DNA of 64,000 nt from Rehmannia glutinosa. Taxonomy: Eukaryota; Streptophyta; Magnoliopsida; Lamiales; Orobanchaceae. Location: assembly GCA_016081115.2 (NCBI GenBank), contig CM071924.1, positions 91,216,616 through 91,280,615 on the forward strand, given 5' to 3'. Of this stretch, positions 34,356 through 46,765 are shown piece after piece; within the stretch, counting starts at the first letter, position 1, and the number at the start of each line of letters is the position of its first letter. The notes under the pieces are model-generated. The model made no database searches. It saw only the letters and a list, made by a program, of their open reading frames with translations, and had not been told where the DNA came from. The translations under genes were made by a program, and so were the position numbers.

Positions 34356-35836
34356 GAGGAAAATATTTTTTGCCCTTCGAACTATTAGAGTTTTTCGACT
34401 TTGCCACCTAAACTTTCTTTTGGCGCACTTTACCTCCTGAAGTTCAAGGGTTTTGCATATAGCCTCCTGGGTCTCGGCGGCGGCGGAATATTCCAATAAA
34501 ATCTTGTCACATGTCATGCACGTGAGGGCAAAATTGTCATTTCACCCAAATTATACTAATATTATTGCACTTTGCCATCTAAACTTTGCGAAATTGTTAC
34601 TTTGCCATATGAACTTGGAGCGATTTACACTTTACCTCCTCTGTTAAAATAATATTAAAAATTTATGTGTATACATTTATTTTATGTATTGTTTAATTTT
34701 TTCACCAAAAATAAATAAATTTTACTAGTATTCATTTCAATAAAATATATTATCAATACTATTATCTTGTAATCTCTTCCTTTTTAACTTATTTAATTTA
34801 ATATTTTTATATCAACATTAGGAAAATAACTAATTTTATGAATTTTGAAGTAAAAAAATTATAAATATACACCAGTGTCAATTTTATAATTATATAATAT
34901 AATTTATAAATTAAAGTAAATTTAAAAAATATAAAAGTATTGCAAATATAATGAAATGCATTATATCTACTTTTAAAATATAATATAGGGTTTTTAATAA
35001 TATATTTCAAACTTATTACTACCTATTTTATTATATTTGTGAAAATTCATTCTAATATATTAGAATTTATATTTGTCTACGTATATTATTTCATTTACCT
35101 CAAAATGGATAAATAATTATGTATATTTTTTATTTATAATTTGATAAATTGGATTTAACATTAAATTTATACTTTTTTTTTAATTTATAAACTAATAAAG
35201 CAAATCAAGGAAGTAAACTATAATTCTACAATTCTACAAGAAAGTCAAATATATATATATATATATATATATAATAATCTTATTCACAACATATTTATTG
35301 AGATGAATACTAGTTAATTTTTTTTTATTAAGATATTAAAAAACAATTTATTTTATATATATTTTTAATATCTTGATAAATAAAAATTTAACAGTAAAAT
35401 TTACTTATTTTTGGTGAAAATAAATATATATTTTAAATATCTGGATAATATATTTTATTGAAATGAATACTAGTAAAATTTACTTATTTTGGTGAAAAAA
35501 TTAAACAGTATATAAAATAAATGTATACACATAAATTTTTAATATTTTTTAACTGAGGTAAAGTGTAAATCGCTCCAAGTTCATATGACAAAGTAACAAT
35601 TTCGCAAAGTTTAGATGGTAATGTGCAATAATATTAGTATAATTTGAGTGAAATGACAATTTTGCCCTCATATGCATGGCATGTGACAAGATTCCGGTGG
35701 AATATTCCGCGCCGATGAGACCCAGGAGGCTATATGCAAAACCCTTGAATTTCAGGAGGTAAAGTGCGCCAAAAAAAAATTTAGGTGGTAAAGTCGAAAA
35801 ACCTTAATAGTTCGGAGGGCAAGAAATATTTTCCTC
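34356..35836. mobile_element. Long-TIR Mutator-like non-autonomous element (1,481 bp)
   Basis: Inverted arms of about 300 bp (34356-34655 and 35555-35836) start GAGGAAAATATTT and end AAATATTTTCCTC. Exact 9 bp repeats ATAAATTTC flank them (34347-34355 and 35837-35845). The centre is AT-rich, with (AT)n at about 35252-35272 and no transposase. The arms include a small GGCGGCGGCGG patch. It is related to 17731-18176. Confidence 0.92.
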
Positions 35837-35871
35837 ATAAATTTCTCAATTTTTCCTTAACTCTAATCAAG

Positions 35872-36025
35872 GTTGCAGAATCGGGCAGCAATCCCGTGTC
35901 TAGCGCCTAGAAACAGTATTTTTTTTAAATCTTTTTCATTTTAAGATATTGTTGGCCAATTTTGGCCAAGACGATTTTTCCACCGATTTGGACATAATTG
36001 CCTATGCCGGTTTTCGCAACACTGA
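35872..36025. repeat. CCTAGGCG-family dispersed repeat (diverged)
   Basis: Starts AGGTTGCAGAATCGGG and ends CCGGTTTTCGCAACACTG, matching the ends of the 19405-19730 copy, with a reduced GC core. Confidence 0.55.
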
Positions 36026-37116
36026 TCTAATATTAATATTTATCAGTATGCTTCACTCATGTCTGGATCCAATATATTTATCTCAAATTGTTCTGTTACC
36101 TAAGACATTACTAATTTTAGTATTATTATGGTTGGGCAATGTCTCCATTCCATTTGTGGCTTGCGAACTTTGTATTAACTTGGGTTGCAAAAGTTATGGA
36201 TAATTTAGTGCAATGGGCCATCATTCTTCAAAGCTTCGAAACGGCAATATGGGGCATCCTTAATTCACGCATCTTGGGCCTGTGAGCACAAGGCATTTTA
36301 GTCCACAAGCTTTGGGCTTGGGCATAACCTATTCAATTGATGGCCACCAACAGTCAACAGACTTGAATATTATATTCAAAAGTGTTAGTGCCATTTCATA
36401 TCAAAGCGGTAAACGAACCGGAAACCGAGCGAACGAAGGTTATCCGTGTTCGTTTGTTTATCGTTTATTTTCTCAAACAATTGTTTGTGTTCGTTTGTTT
36501 AATAATCGAAAGCATGCTTTCACGAGCAGATTCACGAAAATGCTTTGTTAATTGTTTATGAACAACTATATTAACATGTTTATGAAACAAGTTAAATACA
36601 TTTATTCGTGAACATTCAACTCAACATAAATGAATATTATGATAATTATAAATATAAATATATTGAAATTTCAAACTAAAATAAGCGTATATTTTATAAT
36701 AAGTAATGAATATTAAGAATTAAAAAGGATAATAAACAAACATCAAACGAACAATAAATGGATATGTTTCGCAAATAGTTTATGAAAATAAACGAATAAA
36801 TATATTTTCTTGTTCATTATGTTTGTTAAGCTTAATAAACGAACGCTAATCGAGCTCATAATGAGTTGTTTGTCGAAAGCTCTGTTCATTTACAACCCTA
36901 ATCAAACTGTTCACATCTCCAAAATACCGCATGTTTTGGCATAGTGCCTGAGCAAGTTTTTGCTCAATTAAAAATAATTCATTCTCTTGGAAATGCTCTA
37001 AAAGGGTAAAGTGAGACAAATAAGAGATAAGGGGCAAAGTGATTTTTGATAGGAGTACATGAGGTAAGTGAAATTAACCCTATAAATAATAATAGGCATT
37101 TATAATGTTGATTTTT
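36026..37116. other. Intergenic
   Basis: Holds a dispersed repeat at about 36405-36895 built from TTCGTTTGTTTA-type motifs, with GTAAACGAAC at its left and AACCCTAATCA at its right. No gene is recognised. Confidence 0.4.
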
Positions 37117-37408
37117 TACTACAAGAAAATTCCAGAATTTAATTACCGACATAAATGATTTTGTCACTAAATTTCACAGTAACCTACAGAATAAAAATTA
37201 TTATTTTTTTCAAATTATACCGACATATTACCGACGATTTGTAAATTTACCAGCGTAAATATTATAGGTATTTACCATGATTTAGATTCTATACGTTAAT
37301 ATTTATTTACAATAATTTTACGTACAACAATTTTACCTACAATTTATAATTATCTTAATACTTTTCTATAGATTTTTCTACTGATAAACTAAATATTTTT
37401 TTGTAGTG
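37117..37408. mobile_element. Mini-CACTA element
   Basis: Starts TACTACAAGAAAATTCC (CACTAC with one change) and ends TATTTTTTTGTAGTG. Subterminal ACCGACAT motifs occur several times on the left side. About 290 bp, no transposase. The 3 bp flanks (TTT and ATT) match at two positions. Confidence 0.6.
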
Positions 37409-38278
37409 ATTGTTCTTCTCAATTCATCTTATTGGAAATATCGAAAGTGCCAAAAAGTAAGGGGGAAAAGAAAATTCCTCCTATTAATATAGTATTTATG
37501 CGCCTATCTTAACCTTCTTTTTTGGTTGTTTTGTTTTTTTTCAAAAAAAGAAAAGAGAAATACTGAAATATTTGTGAAATGTAATAACGAGAGACATTTG
37601 TTAGTTTGTATATCTATTTCATTAATTTTCTTGATATTCAACTCTATATTCTATATCAAAGTTAAACCTTTTTCACTCGAACCTAATTTCCATACTATCA
37701 AACGAAAGCAAAATAAGATCATAACACGTTTTTTGAAACAATAAGTACCCAAAAATAATATAAGCATTTTAATTTATTTTTTAAAAAGAAAAAGAGTAGA
37801 AGAACACTTCCATTTTTTAGTGAAAGGAGAAACAAGACGAAGTGAAAAATGTTTCCTGTAAACGTATATTTTTTTTTCAAGTATTTTTTTTTGTGAAGTC
37901 TTAACTCAAGTTTTATAATCTGATTTATATTTGCCATTATTTTATTTCTTCTACAACTAATAATTCAATAATCTGTGACAAATTGAGAATTGATGTTTTC
38001 AATCTTGTCTTACTTTACAGAAAGCCACTTTAGTTCCTCCTTTGACATATAGACCCAATCCACACGTTACTAAACTTTCTTAGCACTCAATATTATGTTG
38101 ATTGATAAACACAGATACGTACTCATGCAAGCATTGTATATAATGTGTAATTTTGGCCACCTAATTAATAAACCAAAACATCAAATCTAAAACTAATTGC
38201 ATATAGTACTTCTCATATATATTTAATTAGTTGTATGAACCATGTATATAAATATCTATTTTCACAAATTTAAAAAAA

Positions 38279-38312
<34 letters not shown>

Positions 38313-39221
38313 ATATATATATTTGAGTCCGTAAGATTTTTTGCTTTTCTTTATAGCAAAAATATTTTTAATGTCATATTTTTCAAAAACTTGTACGTTT
38401 GAATATCCATTTTGCTTTTTCCACATTTTAGGGGACCTAGTACATAATTCGGTATCAAATTATGGGTCTCGGTACCGAGAAACATAATCGAGTACCGAGA
38501 GACATACATTCAAGATCAATTATGTCTTGCATCAAGTTTTTGAAAAATGGTCAAGTACCTCACCAGATAATACAAAGGGTATGATCATCAGTTTCTAATC
38601 AGAATGGCTAAAAAATAAATTTTTAAAAAACAACGCACAATATATTTGGCCAATTTAGCCTATTACCACTGTATATTTTAGTGTGTGTAAAGGACTTTAG
38701 GTATATGACATCAATTGGACTTTGCGTCCTAAATAAATTGACATTTTCTTGAGATGGAAAGCAATTTGAGGTGAGCTTGTTATATAAGCTTGGCATATAT
38801 GAAAGCTTTGTTGAACAATAAGGTTCTGCAAATACCACCCATCCTTTACCTAGTGGGGAGCAAAAAGATACATATACTTTACTTGAAATTGAGAATAAAT
38901 AATTAAATACAACTTCATGAACAGCTTTTTAATCAAAGTCAACTTTCAATTGGAATTAAATACTAGTAGCTTAGCTTTTTCAATATTTATTTGGAAAACT
39001 AGAAATTAATTAATGTGCTTTTCTCTCAATATTAAGTGTCATGGTTTGACAATAGAGGATGATGAAACTTTGAGGATATGGCTTAATTATATATACATGC
39101 TTTTTGACTCATATAGTCACAGCCCAAACGCGTCCCAAATAATAAAAGTTTCCACATTACGTTACAAGAAGTTCGCATAATTTGTAATGTTAATTAAACT
39201 CAAACTGATATTATTAATTCA
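37409..39221. other. Intergenic AT-rich region
   Basis: No gene is recognised. It contains a (GA)n microsatellite at 38280-38311 and a 14 bp palindrome TCTCGGTACCGAGA at 38467. Confidence 0.45.
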
Positions 39222-40074
39222 TGAAGATATTGATAAAGATATGATATCGTGTTTTATTATCTTTTAAGATTTTAGAATATCTTATATTATATTTTAGGAA
39301 GTGATTTATATGTTTAGGATTCTATTTAGTTTATCTTTTAAATTTCCTAGTCAGGTTAGGAGTTTTATTGTGCTAGGATTTTAATCCTATAAATAGTTGT
39401 TATTTTATTATTTTTAGGGAGGTTGAATATTTTTAAGATTTGAGATTTATTCTCTTGTTCATTGCAATTTACGTTTCTTTGAGAAGATTCGTGTTGCTTT
39501 TGTGCATTATTTGTTTATTCGTGGTTTCCGCCTGCATCAGTTGGTATCAGAGATAATGATATTGGAGTCTACAAGATAATGATTGATGGTTTTCTAAGAC
39601 TCAAGCGAGGTTATTTTGTTTTTGATCCAGTTCAAAAACATATTGTTATTCACCTTATTTTTCCATTTCGTCCTCCTCGCGCTCCTCCATGGTTTGACAA
39701 TTCTTTGCTCTCCCTTCCGATTCGAGGACGAAACGTTTCGACCCCGGAGAGAATGATGGAGATATTGATAAAGATATCATATCGTGTTTTATTATCTTTT
39801 AAGATTTTAGAATATCTTATATTATATTTTAGGAAGTGATTTATATGTTTAGGATTCTATTTAGTTTATCTTTTAAATTTCCTAGTCAGGTTATGAGTTT
39901 TATTGTGCTAGGATTTTAATCCTATAAATAGTTGTTATTTTATTATTTTTAGGGATGTTGAATATTTTTAAGATTTGAGATTTATTCTCTTGTTCATTGC
40001 AATTTACGTTTCTTTGAGAAGATTCGTGTTGCTTTTGTGCATTATCTGTTTATTCGTGGCTTCCGCATGCATCA
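39222..40074 (+). mobile_element. TRIM-type miniature LTR retrotransposon
   Basis: Two direct repeats of 318 bp (39222-39539 and 39757-40074) start TGRAGATATTG and end GCATCA, and differ at only about seven positions. Directly after the first, TGGTATCAGAGA (39542-39553) matches an initiator-methionine tRNA primer site. Before the second, GGAGAGAATGA (39746-39756) is a plausible polypurine tract. The internal region is only 217 bp. Its end carries TTCGAGGACGAAAC, resembling gypsy 3' internal sequence. No 5 bp target duplication is clear. It must depend on proteins from an autonomous relative. Confidence 0.88.
39542..39553 (+). other. Primer-binding site of the TRIM
   Basis: TGGTATCAGAGA differs in one base from the usual TGGTATCAGAGC complementary to the initiator tRNA-Met 3' end, and sits 2 bp after the first LTR. 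Confidence 0.8.
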
Positions 40075-41534
40075 TTAATTAATTAATTTATTGATTAAAT
40101 GGGGGACGACTCCTTGTGCACGGTAGTTGAGAATATTAGCTAGGGATCTGTGAGTCATTGTGCATTCTCGCGGTTTACATGTAACAACTCTTGAGGGGCC
40201 GAGGCTATTTCCCCGAAGACTAATCATGTGGGAACATTAAACCTCGGTATTAAAAAAAAAATAGGTGATACGGCTTTTGCTATTGGATATAGCAAATATA
40301 TGGTACTATATATATACGTATGGAATTATACTGATATTCCACTCACCCTCGATCAATATTTTGTACATATAGTAATTAAAAACAAGCTATTCAAACAAAC
40401 TTCCTATACTTAGTAGAAGAATTAATTTTGGTTTACCTATAATATTTTAATGATCGTTGTATATAGAGTACATGAATGTCGGCATATACTGTAGATATAG
40501 TTAATGAGTTTGAAATTTCAACATAATAAACAATATTTCTTTGTTGGTACTCTATTTTGCCGACGATATTCCCATATGAAACTTGCAAATTAAATGCATT
40601 TATATATGTAATTGAATTTTTCAATAAGATCCACATTTCCCCTACTTGTTTCGCTAGGATCTTCCACTTTGAAACTTGATTGTTGATCGAGGCACATCCC
40701 ACAATTTACATCCTTAGTAGGAGTGACAATCTCTGATACGATACGATAACCTGACACGAAGTTACTGAGAGAAACACGAATCCGACACGAAGTTACTAAG
40801 AGAAACTCGAACACGAACATGAAAACCCAAACACGGCTTACACGAATCTGACATGATGTTACCAATTTGCCTAAAAAATAATTATTTTATAGTTTAATTA
40901 ATTTTTTTATGTATTTTAAGCATAACCCGAAATCAAACACGAACCCAACCATTGTCCGAATTGTCACCCCTGCTTAGCAGTCATGGCTTCAGGGCGTGGC
41001 CCATAAGGTCCATAAGTAAGTTGGTGGAGCATTAAGTTGTGATGCCTAAAACCTCAATTGTTAAAAAAAAAAGATTGTGAAAATTAATTTGTGACTGGGG
41101 TGGGGTGGGGTGGGGTGGGGTGGGGTGGGGGTGGTGAAAGTGGATTCTTTGTCATGTGACCCAAAGGAGAATCTATTACGTATATATAAAGGACCCCATG
41201 AAAAATAATGCAACCCTTAATCATCTCATCACTCTCCTCCCCCAAAATTCCATCCTTAATTTCATTTTTTTTTCCGTTCTTATAATTTCTCTTTGGTGCA
41301 TAGATGAATTTGTTGAGGGGAATGTTGTCTGGTGCGAAATCTTTCGTGTAAAAGATATATATAATTTATTCCTCGTATATTGAATGATTTCGGACCAGGC
41401 TTCATTCCCCTCAACCTTTTTAGGGTTACTAACTATATATATTCCCATGAATTAGTAAATTGCAGAAGGATCAACGTTAACCAGCTATAGCTCCATGGTG
41501 TTGGCCTCCTGGACTTGAACAAATATTGTTAATT
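40075..41534. other. Intergenic with small repeats
   Basis: About 40715-40975 is a dispersed repeat with inverted ends GGAGTGACAATC and GAATTGTCACCCCTGC and ACACGAA motifs inside. A (TGGGG)7 run is at 41096-41130. No gene is recognised. Confidence 0.45.
41096..41131 (+). repeat. (TGGGG)7 minisatellite, potential G-quadruplex
   Basis: Seven perfect TGGGG units, followed by GGTGGTG. Confidence 0.9.
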
Positions 41535-43073
41535 CACTACAAAAAAACAGCTACTTCGCGGCGGTTTATTTTAAATATTACGGCGGTTTAAAACCGCCGC
41601 CCAAGTATTTCGCAGCGGTTTGCAATCCGCTGTCCATACAGGTGTCGCGAGAGATTTGGCAGCAGTTTTTCGCAAACGCTGGAAATTGTGTCACTAAATA
41701 TTTTAGCAGTGGTTTTTAGCAGCGGTTCCAAACCGCCGCTAATTTTAACATTGCAGCGGTTCCAAACCGCCGCTAATTTTAACATTACAGCGGTTCCAAA
41801 CCGCCACGAATAGAAAAGAACGGATGGAAAAAAGGGCAGCGGTTATGTGAACCGCCGCAAATATAATTCACATCTGATCTATTTAACTTTCAAAAGTACT
41901 AATATCCAAAACCCAAAAAAAAACTAAACTTATATATCCACATATTTTGGCTTTAAGTGAATCGATAATCAAAACAAAGGAGTTTTAAGAGCAAAGTTTT
42001 CTTGCCAGATGAATCACGTTTATCATTAACATACAAATTCTGTAATTTCATAACACCTAATCCTAAAATCGTATGGCGAATAAATAATGAACAAACTTAA
42101 TGATGACTGCTGAGTTTCACCTTTCAGTACTTATATTATTATGGATGCCATACAACCATCACTCAGATAGATATTCACATCAATAAATTAGCATTTTAAA
42201 TTGATTCTCTTTATGAGTTTATTATATTAAATAAAAAATTTCACTAAATGTTAACAATAGAACTAAACAGAACACAGTTACTTCAACAACAGAACAAGCA
42301 AGGTTAATGCCATAAGGCTAGTGCCATAAGCGGAGCAGAATAAATTCACAGAATATCAACTCACAATCAACTTCAGTAGCTGAAATTCGACACCCGATTA
42401 TTGGCTTCTGTGATCTACGCGACAAAACTAAACCATCAAATCGAACAATTTTTTAAGTCCTTAAAACCATGCAAAGACTGCAATGTTCTCAATTTGGGCC
42501 TCACAGAACCGAAATCCAAGTTCTTTATCTTAAGGCCTGAAGCCCCAAAACCGCCTGAAACAAATACCACCATAAAAAATTCATCAAACATGATCTATTT
42601 GACAACAATACAAGTTTTTCAGGGGAGAAATAGAAAAAAGGAAAACTAGAAAATCAAAATTCCTTAGCACACAAATCCAAGAAATCAAAACGGAACTCCT
42701 TTACGCGTAAAACCAGTATCGATAAACGAAGAACAACATAATTAACAGGAAACTGAGACATATAGATGAACAATAAACATCATAAATGTTAACAGATATA
42801 AAGTACGATCAACTTTACGCCCAAGCTCAAATTCCTTACACGACAATTTGTTTATTAATAAGAGACTATAATCATTAAACTAACCAACACAAAAGAAGAA
42901 AAAATATGTACCATTTCAGCTCGTCTTCTTGCAAAAGCTTTTAGATCCACTACTATGTGGAACTTGATTGATGCTTTCTAGATTCAGTATTTTTTCGAAG
43001 TAATAGACCAAAATACTCATACCTTAGACAAACAAGGGAAATTTAGTAAAAAACACTAATGCACAAAAGTTAC

Positions 43074-43161
43074 CTGACAATCAGAATTTGTTATAATGTC
43101 TTCAATAGAGGGCACAACTCAACAGGGGCAACTGGAATTTTTCTTCAATAACAAAGACTCC
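43074..43161 (-). other. Exon-like block 1 inside the CACTA element
   Basis: On the minus strand TTTTACAG precedes an 88 nt block that ends TTGTCAG before GTAACTTTT: acceptor and donor consensus at both ends. It is a diverged duplicate of 43405-43489. Confidence 0.5.
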
Positions 43162-43404
43162 CTGTAAAAGATGCAGTTTATCAAGATTGTCCTATATTTC
43201 AAGATTTTTCTTCAATAGACACCCTGTACATGTCTGTGATAATCTTAAACAAAACAAATAGTTATTGACAGTAGAACATCCATGTCCCCAAGACAAATGT
43301 ATTAATGCTGATACCTATATTTCAAGATTGTAATAATGTGGATATATTTAATAAAACAAGATCAATGGGATTTTAATCAAAAAGAACTAATGAACAGAAG
43401 TTAC

Positions 43405-43489
43405 CTGACAAGCAAAATTTGTTATAAATCTTCAATAGAGAGCACAACTCAACAGGATCAACTGGTTTGTTTCTTCAATAATAGATTCC
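43405..43489 (-). other. Exon-like block 2 inside the CACTA element
   Basis: An 85 nt block with acceptor TTTTACAG and donor CAG|GTAACTTC on the minus strand. It is 3 nt shorter than its duplicate at 43074-43161. Confidence 0.5.
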
Positions 43490-43933
43490 CTGTAAAAGTT
43501 TTAGAGTGTAAGTAAAGTAAAGTTGCTGTTTATCAAGATAAAAGTTGTATTTCGTGGCAACTCAATCAGAGATATACCCATCACGAATCACTTGAAAATC
43601 ATAAACGTTTTCCTGATGAAACTAAATACAAGCAATATTCAGAGAGGGACTGCAAGTTAAATGTCTTTTCTTTATGAAACAAATTATACAAATTACTTTG
43701 TCTCCAGGTAACATAAACATCACTAATATAGCAAATTAATTTAATAAAATGAAAATAAGTGAGTGGGCAGACCAATGGAAAAATTCAAACAGAAATAGTT
43801 AAACAGAGACACAAAAGGGACAAACACTAACGTCACTTATCAAAAGTTATCCAACACGTAATATAGTTCATTTGTGCGTTAATTGCTAAATCAAGATAAA
43901 CTAGTATATATTATCAGGAAAATAAGCTTGTAC

Positions 43934-43999
43934 CTGAAATGTAAGATGCTTTTTCTTCCAGCACTAGCGGTACTTTCGCCATCCAATAAATCTAGCATC
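43934..43999 (-). other. Exon-like block 3 inside the CACTA element
   Basis: 66 nt between ATGAAACAG and GTACAAGC on the minus strand. One frame is open (MLDLLDGESTASAGRKS and onward). It may be a captured host exon or part of the element's own transcript; I do not recognise the protein. Confidence 0.5.
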
Positions 44000-44833
44000 C
44001 TGTTTCATATTTACTCATTAAATTACCGTAATCAAGAAAAAGAAAGAAAGAAAAATATACAGCGACACCCACACACACACACACACACACACATATATAA
44101 AATAAAACAAAAAAAAGGATTTGCAAAACTTCTTTTGTTTTAAGTAATTTGCAATAAATATACATTCACAAGACTTTGCACTGAGTGCTCTAGAGCAAGC
44201 AAACCAAGTAGAACATTCAGGAGGCGTTTACTTTTTCAAAATAATTAGATTTGAAAATTGAAGATAGTGAATCAAAGCCTCAGATCAAAAATTACATCTA
44301 ATCTTTTTTTCTTTTAATCAATATAAGATGCATGTAAGTGCTTAGGGTTTGAGCTAAGGGCTTTCCTCTCACAAGACACAAGCGCCTCATATACGGTGGT
44401 AGATCGCTGGTCACCAATGGCGGTGGCGGTGGCGGTGGCGGCGGGAGGGCTAAGCGGCGGCAACGGCGGGAGGGCTGAGCGGTGGCAGCGGCGGGAGACG
44501 GAGAGAGAGAAGAGAAGACCCATCGATTTGTGAGAGAAAACAAATTACTAGGTTACTACGAGTTAATTCTATAAGTCAGGACCCCTTTTTTCTAATAATA
44601 ATTATTAATTTTTAACTTAAATAAACAAAGAGTGATTTCTTTAGTGCCGGTTAAACAACACCGCGTGTATTTTCCTGCGGTTCAGTTAACCGCAGTGAAT
44701 AAATCGCTACTATATATACTGTTTTCACTTTATTAACAGCGGTAACGACAACCGCCACTAAATTTGGTTTTAGCAGCGGTTTTATCAGACCGTCTCTAAA
44801 TATGTGTCACAAAATAACCTTTTTTTTGTAGTG

Positions 44834-46465
44834 ATTTAATTTGTCCAGGTAAAATTTATCAACTTATATCCCAATTTCTTGTCTTATGTTATACTGCTAA
44901 AAAAAATAGTGTTAAGAGGATCGTTCATGTAATACTATAATGTTTTTAGATCTTAAATATTGTTACATATACAGTTTTTAATCAAGACCCAGTGATGAAC
45001 TTTAAGTTTCATATAAACATTTATAACAACTGCAAATTTTATTCATTATAATTTTGCAGGATTGCAATATTGACTTGAAATCATGAACATGGTTTTTCTT
45101 TCTGTCTCCTCAAGTCACGACTTAACTTCACCACAAAAATTAGCTCACGGGGTTTGTTTCAACTTTACGTATCAATCCATAATTGCCGTGGATCCGATGT
45201 GGGACCATATCACGATCTTATTGAAAACACACGTGCATATCGCAAGATCCATTGGGATTTTTACACGTGGACATTTTATAATTGAACACGTATAAAAATC
45301 TCAATGGAGTTGAGTCCGCCTAGGAAGAAAGATCGAACCTTAGGTGGGAGAAGCCTGCACGCAATATTTGACAGTGTACTAATTTTTGCCACGTCCTCAA
45401 TTAAAGTTTTATTAAAATGGGAGAAACGTCCATATCTCGTCAAGAAATTGATGAATTTATTGCTTTAAGACATTTATCTTGCAAATATAGTTTAGTTAAA
45501 TATTGTAGTATTAGAAAAGGCTTTTTTTTTTTTCTTTCCCTTGTGATTTATAATTGAAATGTGAAGCATGTCCAATGACAATACTGCCGGGCTGCTTCAT
45601 GAAGGTATGTATGTATGTATATTAAGAACCAAATTAATTATGTATTTCATAATAGATTAATTAAGTTATATTATTAGTCATATGTCAATGTTGATGTTTC
45701 AAAATTGAGAATCACACGCATTATTTACATCCCTTTTTTTGACTTGGTATTGTGCTATCCTTAAAAAAGTGTTGGCCCCACAAGACAAAGATTTGTTCAA
45801 AAGACAAATATTCGCAACACAATCATGGGGCATTTTTGTCTTCCTTCACTATTCACAAGCACAAATGTTTCCAATATTGCAGGGTACGAGTACTACAAAT
45901 GTTTCTTCTTCACTAGGAACCAACAAATGATTTCTTCAATAATTTGCAATTAATCAAACCACCACCATAGTTAGTCACTTGGTTGTTGTTCATCTCAAAT
46001 TTTTAGTAGAAGCGTAAAGTTATTGTTACAACGCCTCATTTGGTGGTTTTGTCGATTGGATTGGATAAAAAATTAGGATTTGATATGAGAGTAATGTTTT
46101 GTTCGTGTATTATATAATTTGGTATAGTTTGTTGTTTGGATGGTTGGATTTTTTTTTATTCCTAAAAGTTCAGTCCCACTACTGCAGGTACTCGAATTCG
46201 GCCCTCATCATTGCGAGTGATATGCCTATGGTTACTGACTTACTGGACTAGCCATGTGGTTTGCTTGGTTGTTGGATTGAGGTATTTAATTTCCTGAGTC
46301 TAATTTCAATTCTTTGTTTGACATATTATGTGGGATAATAAAGCAAATGTCCAAACACTGGATAAGCGGCAGGGAAATGAAGTGAGGTGGAAAATGGAGG
46401 TAAAAGGACAATGGGCACGCTTGGAAAACACTGGATTACTTAATAGTTAATAATCTTATAATAGG
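44834..46465. other. Intergenic
   Basis: No gene is recognised. It contains an inverted repeat at 45249-45307 and a short GTAT repeat near 45603. The last 15 bases (TAATCTTATAATAGG) are the 5' target repeat of the LINE that follows. Confidence 0.45.
45249..45307. repeat. Hairpin-forming inverted repeat
   Basis: CCATTGGGATTTTTACACGTG pairs with CACGTATAAAAATCTCAATGG across an 18 bp loop. Confidence 0.7.
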
Positions 46466-46765
46466 ATGAAATAATTTGTGCCCTCATGTAGGGTTTTAGT
46501 ACTTCTCTCTGGAGTGCTTTGTTCTTAGGTCTTAGGAGCTTTTGACCCGTCTTGGGCGGCGCGTGTTTTTCATGTCTGTGTCTCTGTTTTCATTCCCTCT
46601 GTTTTCTGTCTTGAGTCCCTTGTGTCTGTGTGTCCTTTTCTTTGAGTTTTGTCTTAGCTTGTGTTTCGTCCTTTTCAGTGTTAGGCTTAGTTTGTGTTTT
46701 GCTTACATCGTGTTTTTTCTTGGTCGTCTGTGTAGTTTTTTGGACCATCTCTGTCGTCTTTTCCT

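Larger units (their letters stand above)
41535..44833. mobile_element. Non-autonomous CACTA (En/Spm) transposon, 3.3 kb
   Basis: Terminal CACTACAAAAAAACAG and ...TTTTTTTTGTAGTG, with exact 3 bp target repeats ATT (41532-41534 and 44834-44836). Subterminal regions (41560-41850 and 44640-44800) are full of GCAGCGGTT and AACCGCCGC motifs in both orientations, typical of CACTA transposase binding. No TNPD-like transposase is seen. The interior carries exon-like blocks on the minus strand and a duplicated segment. Confidence 0.92.

Noticed and set aside
44298..44543. Pro/Ala-rich minus-strand frames inside the CACTA element
   Set aside because: Caused by a GGC/GGT repeat patch (44416-44500); no homologue recognised.
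45083..45295. 70-codon frame after the CACTA element
   Set aside because: No recognisable domain, no splice partners, and it overlaps an inverted repeat.
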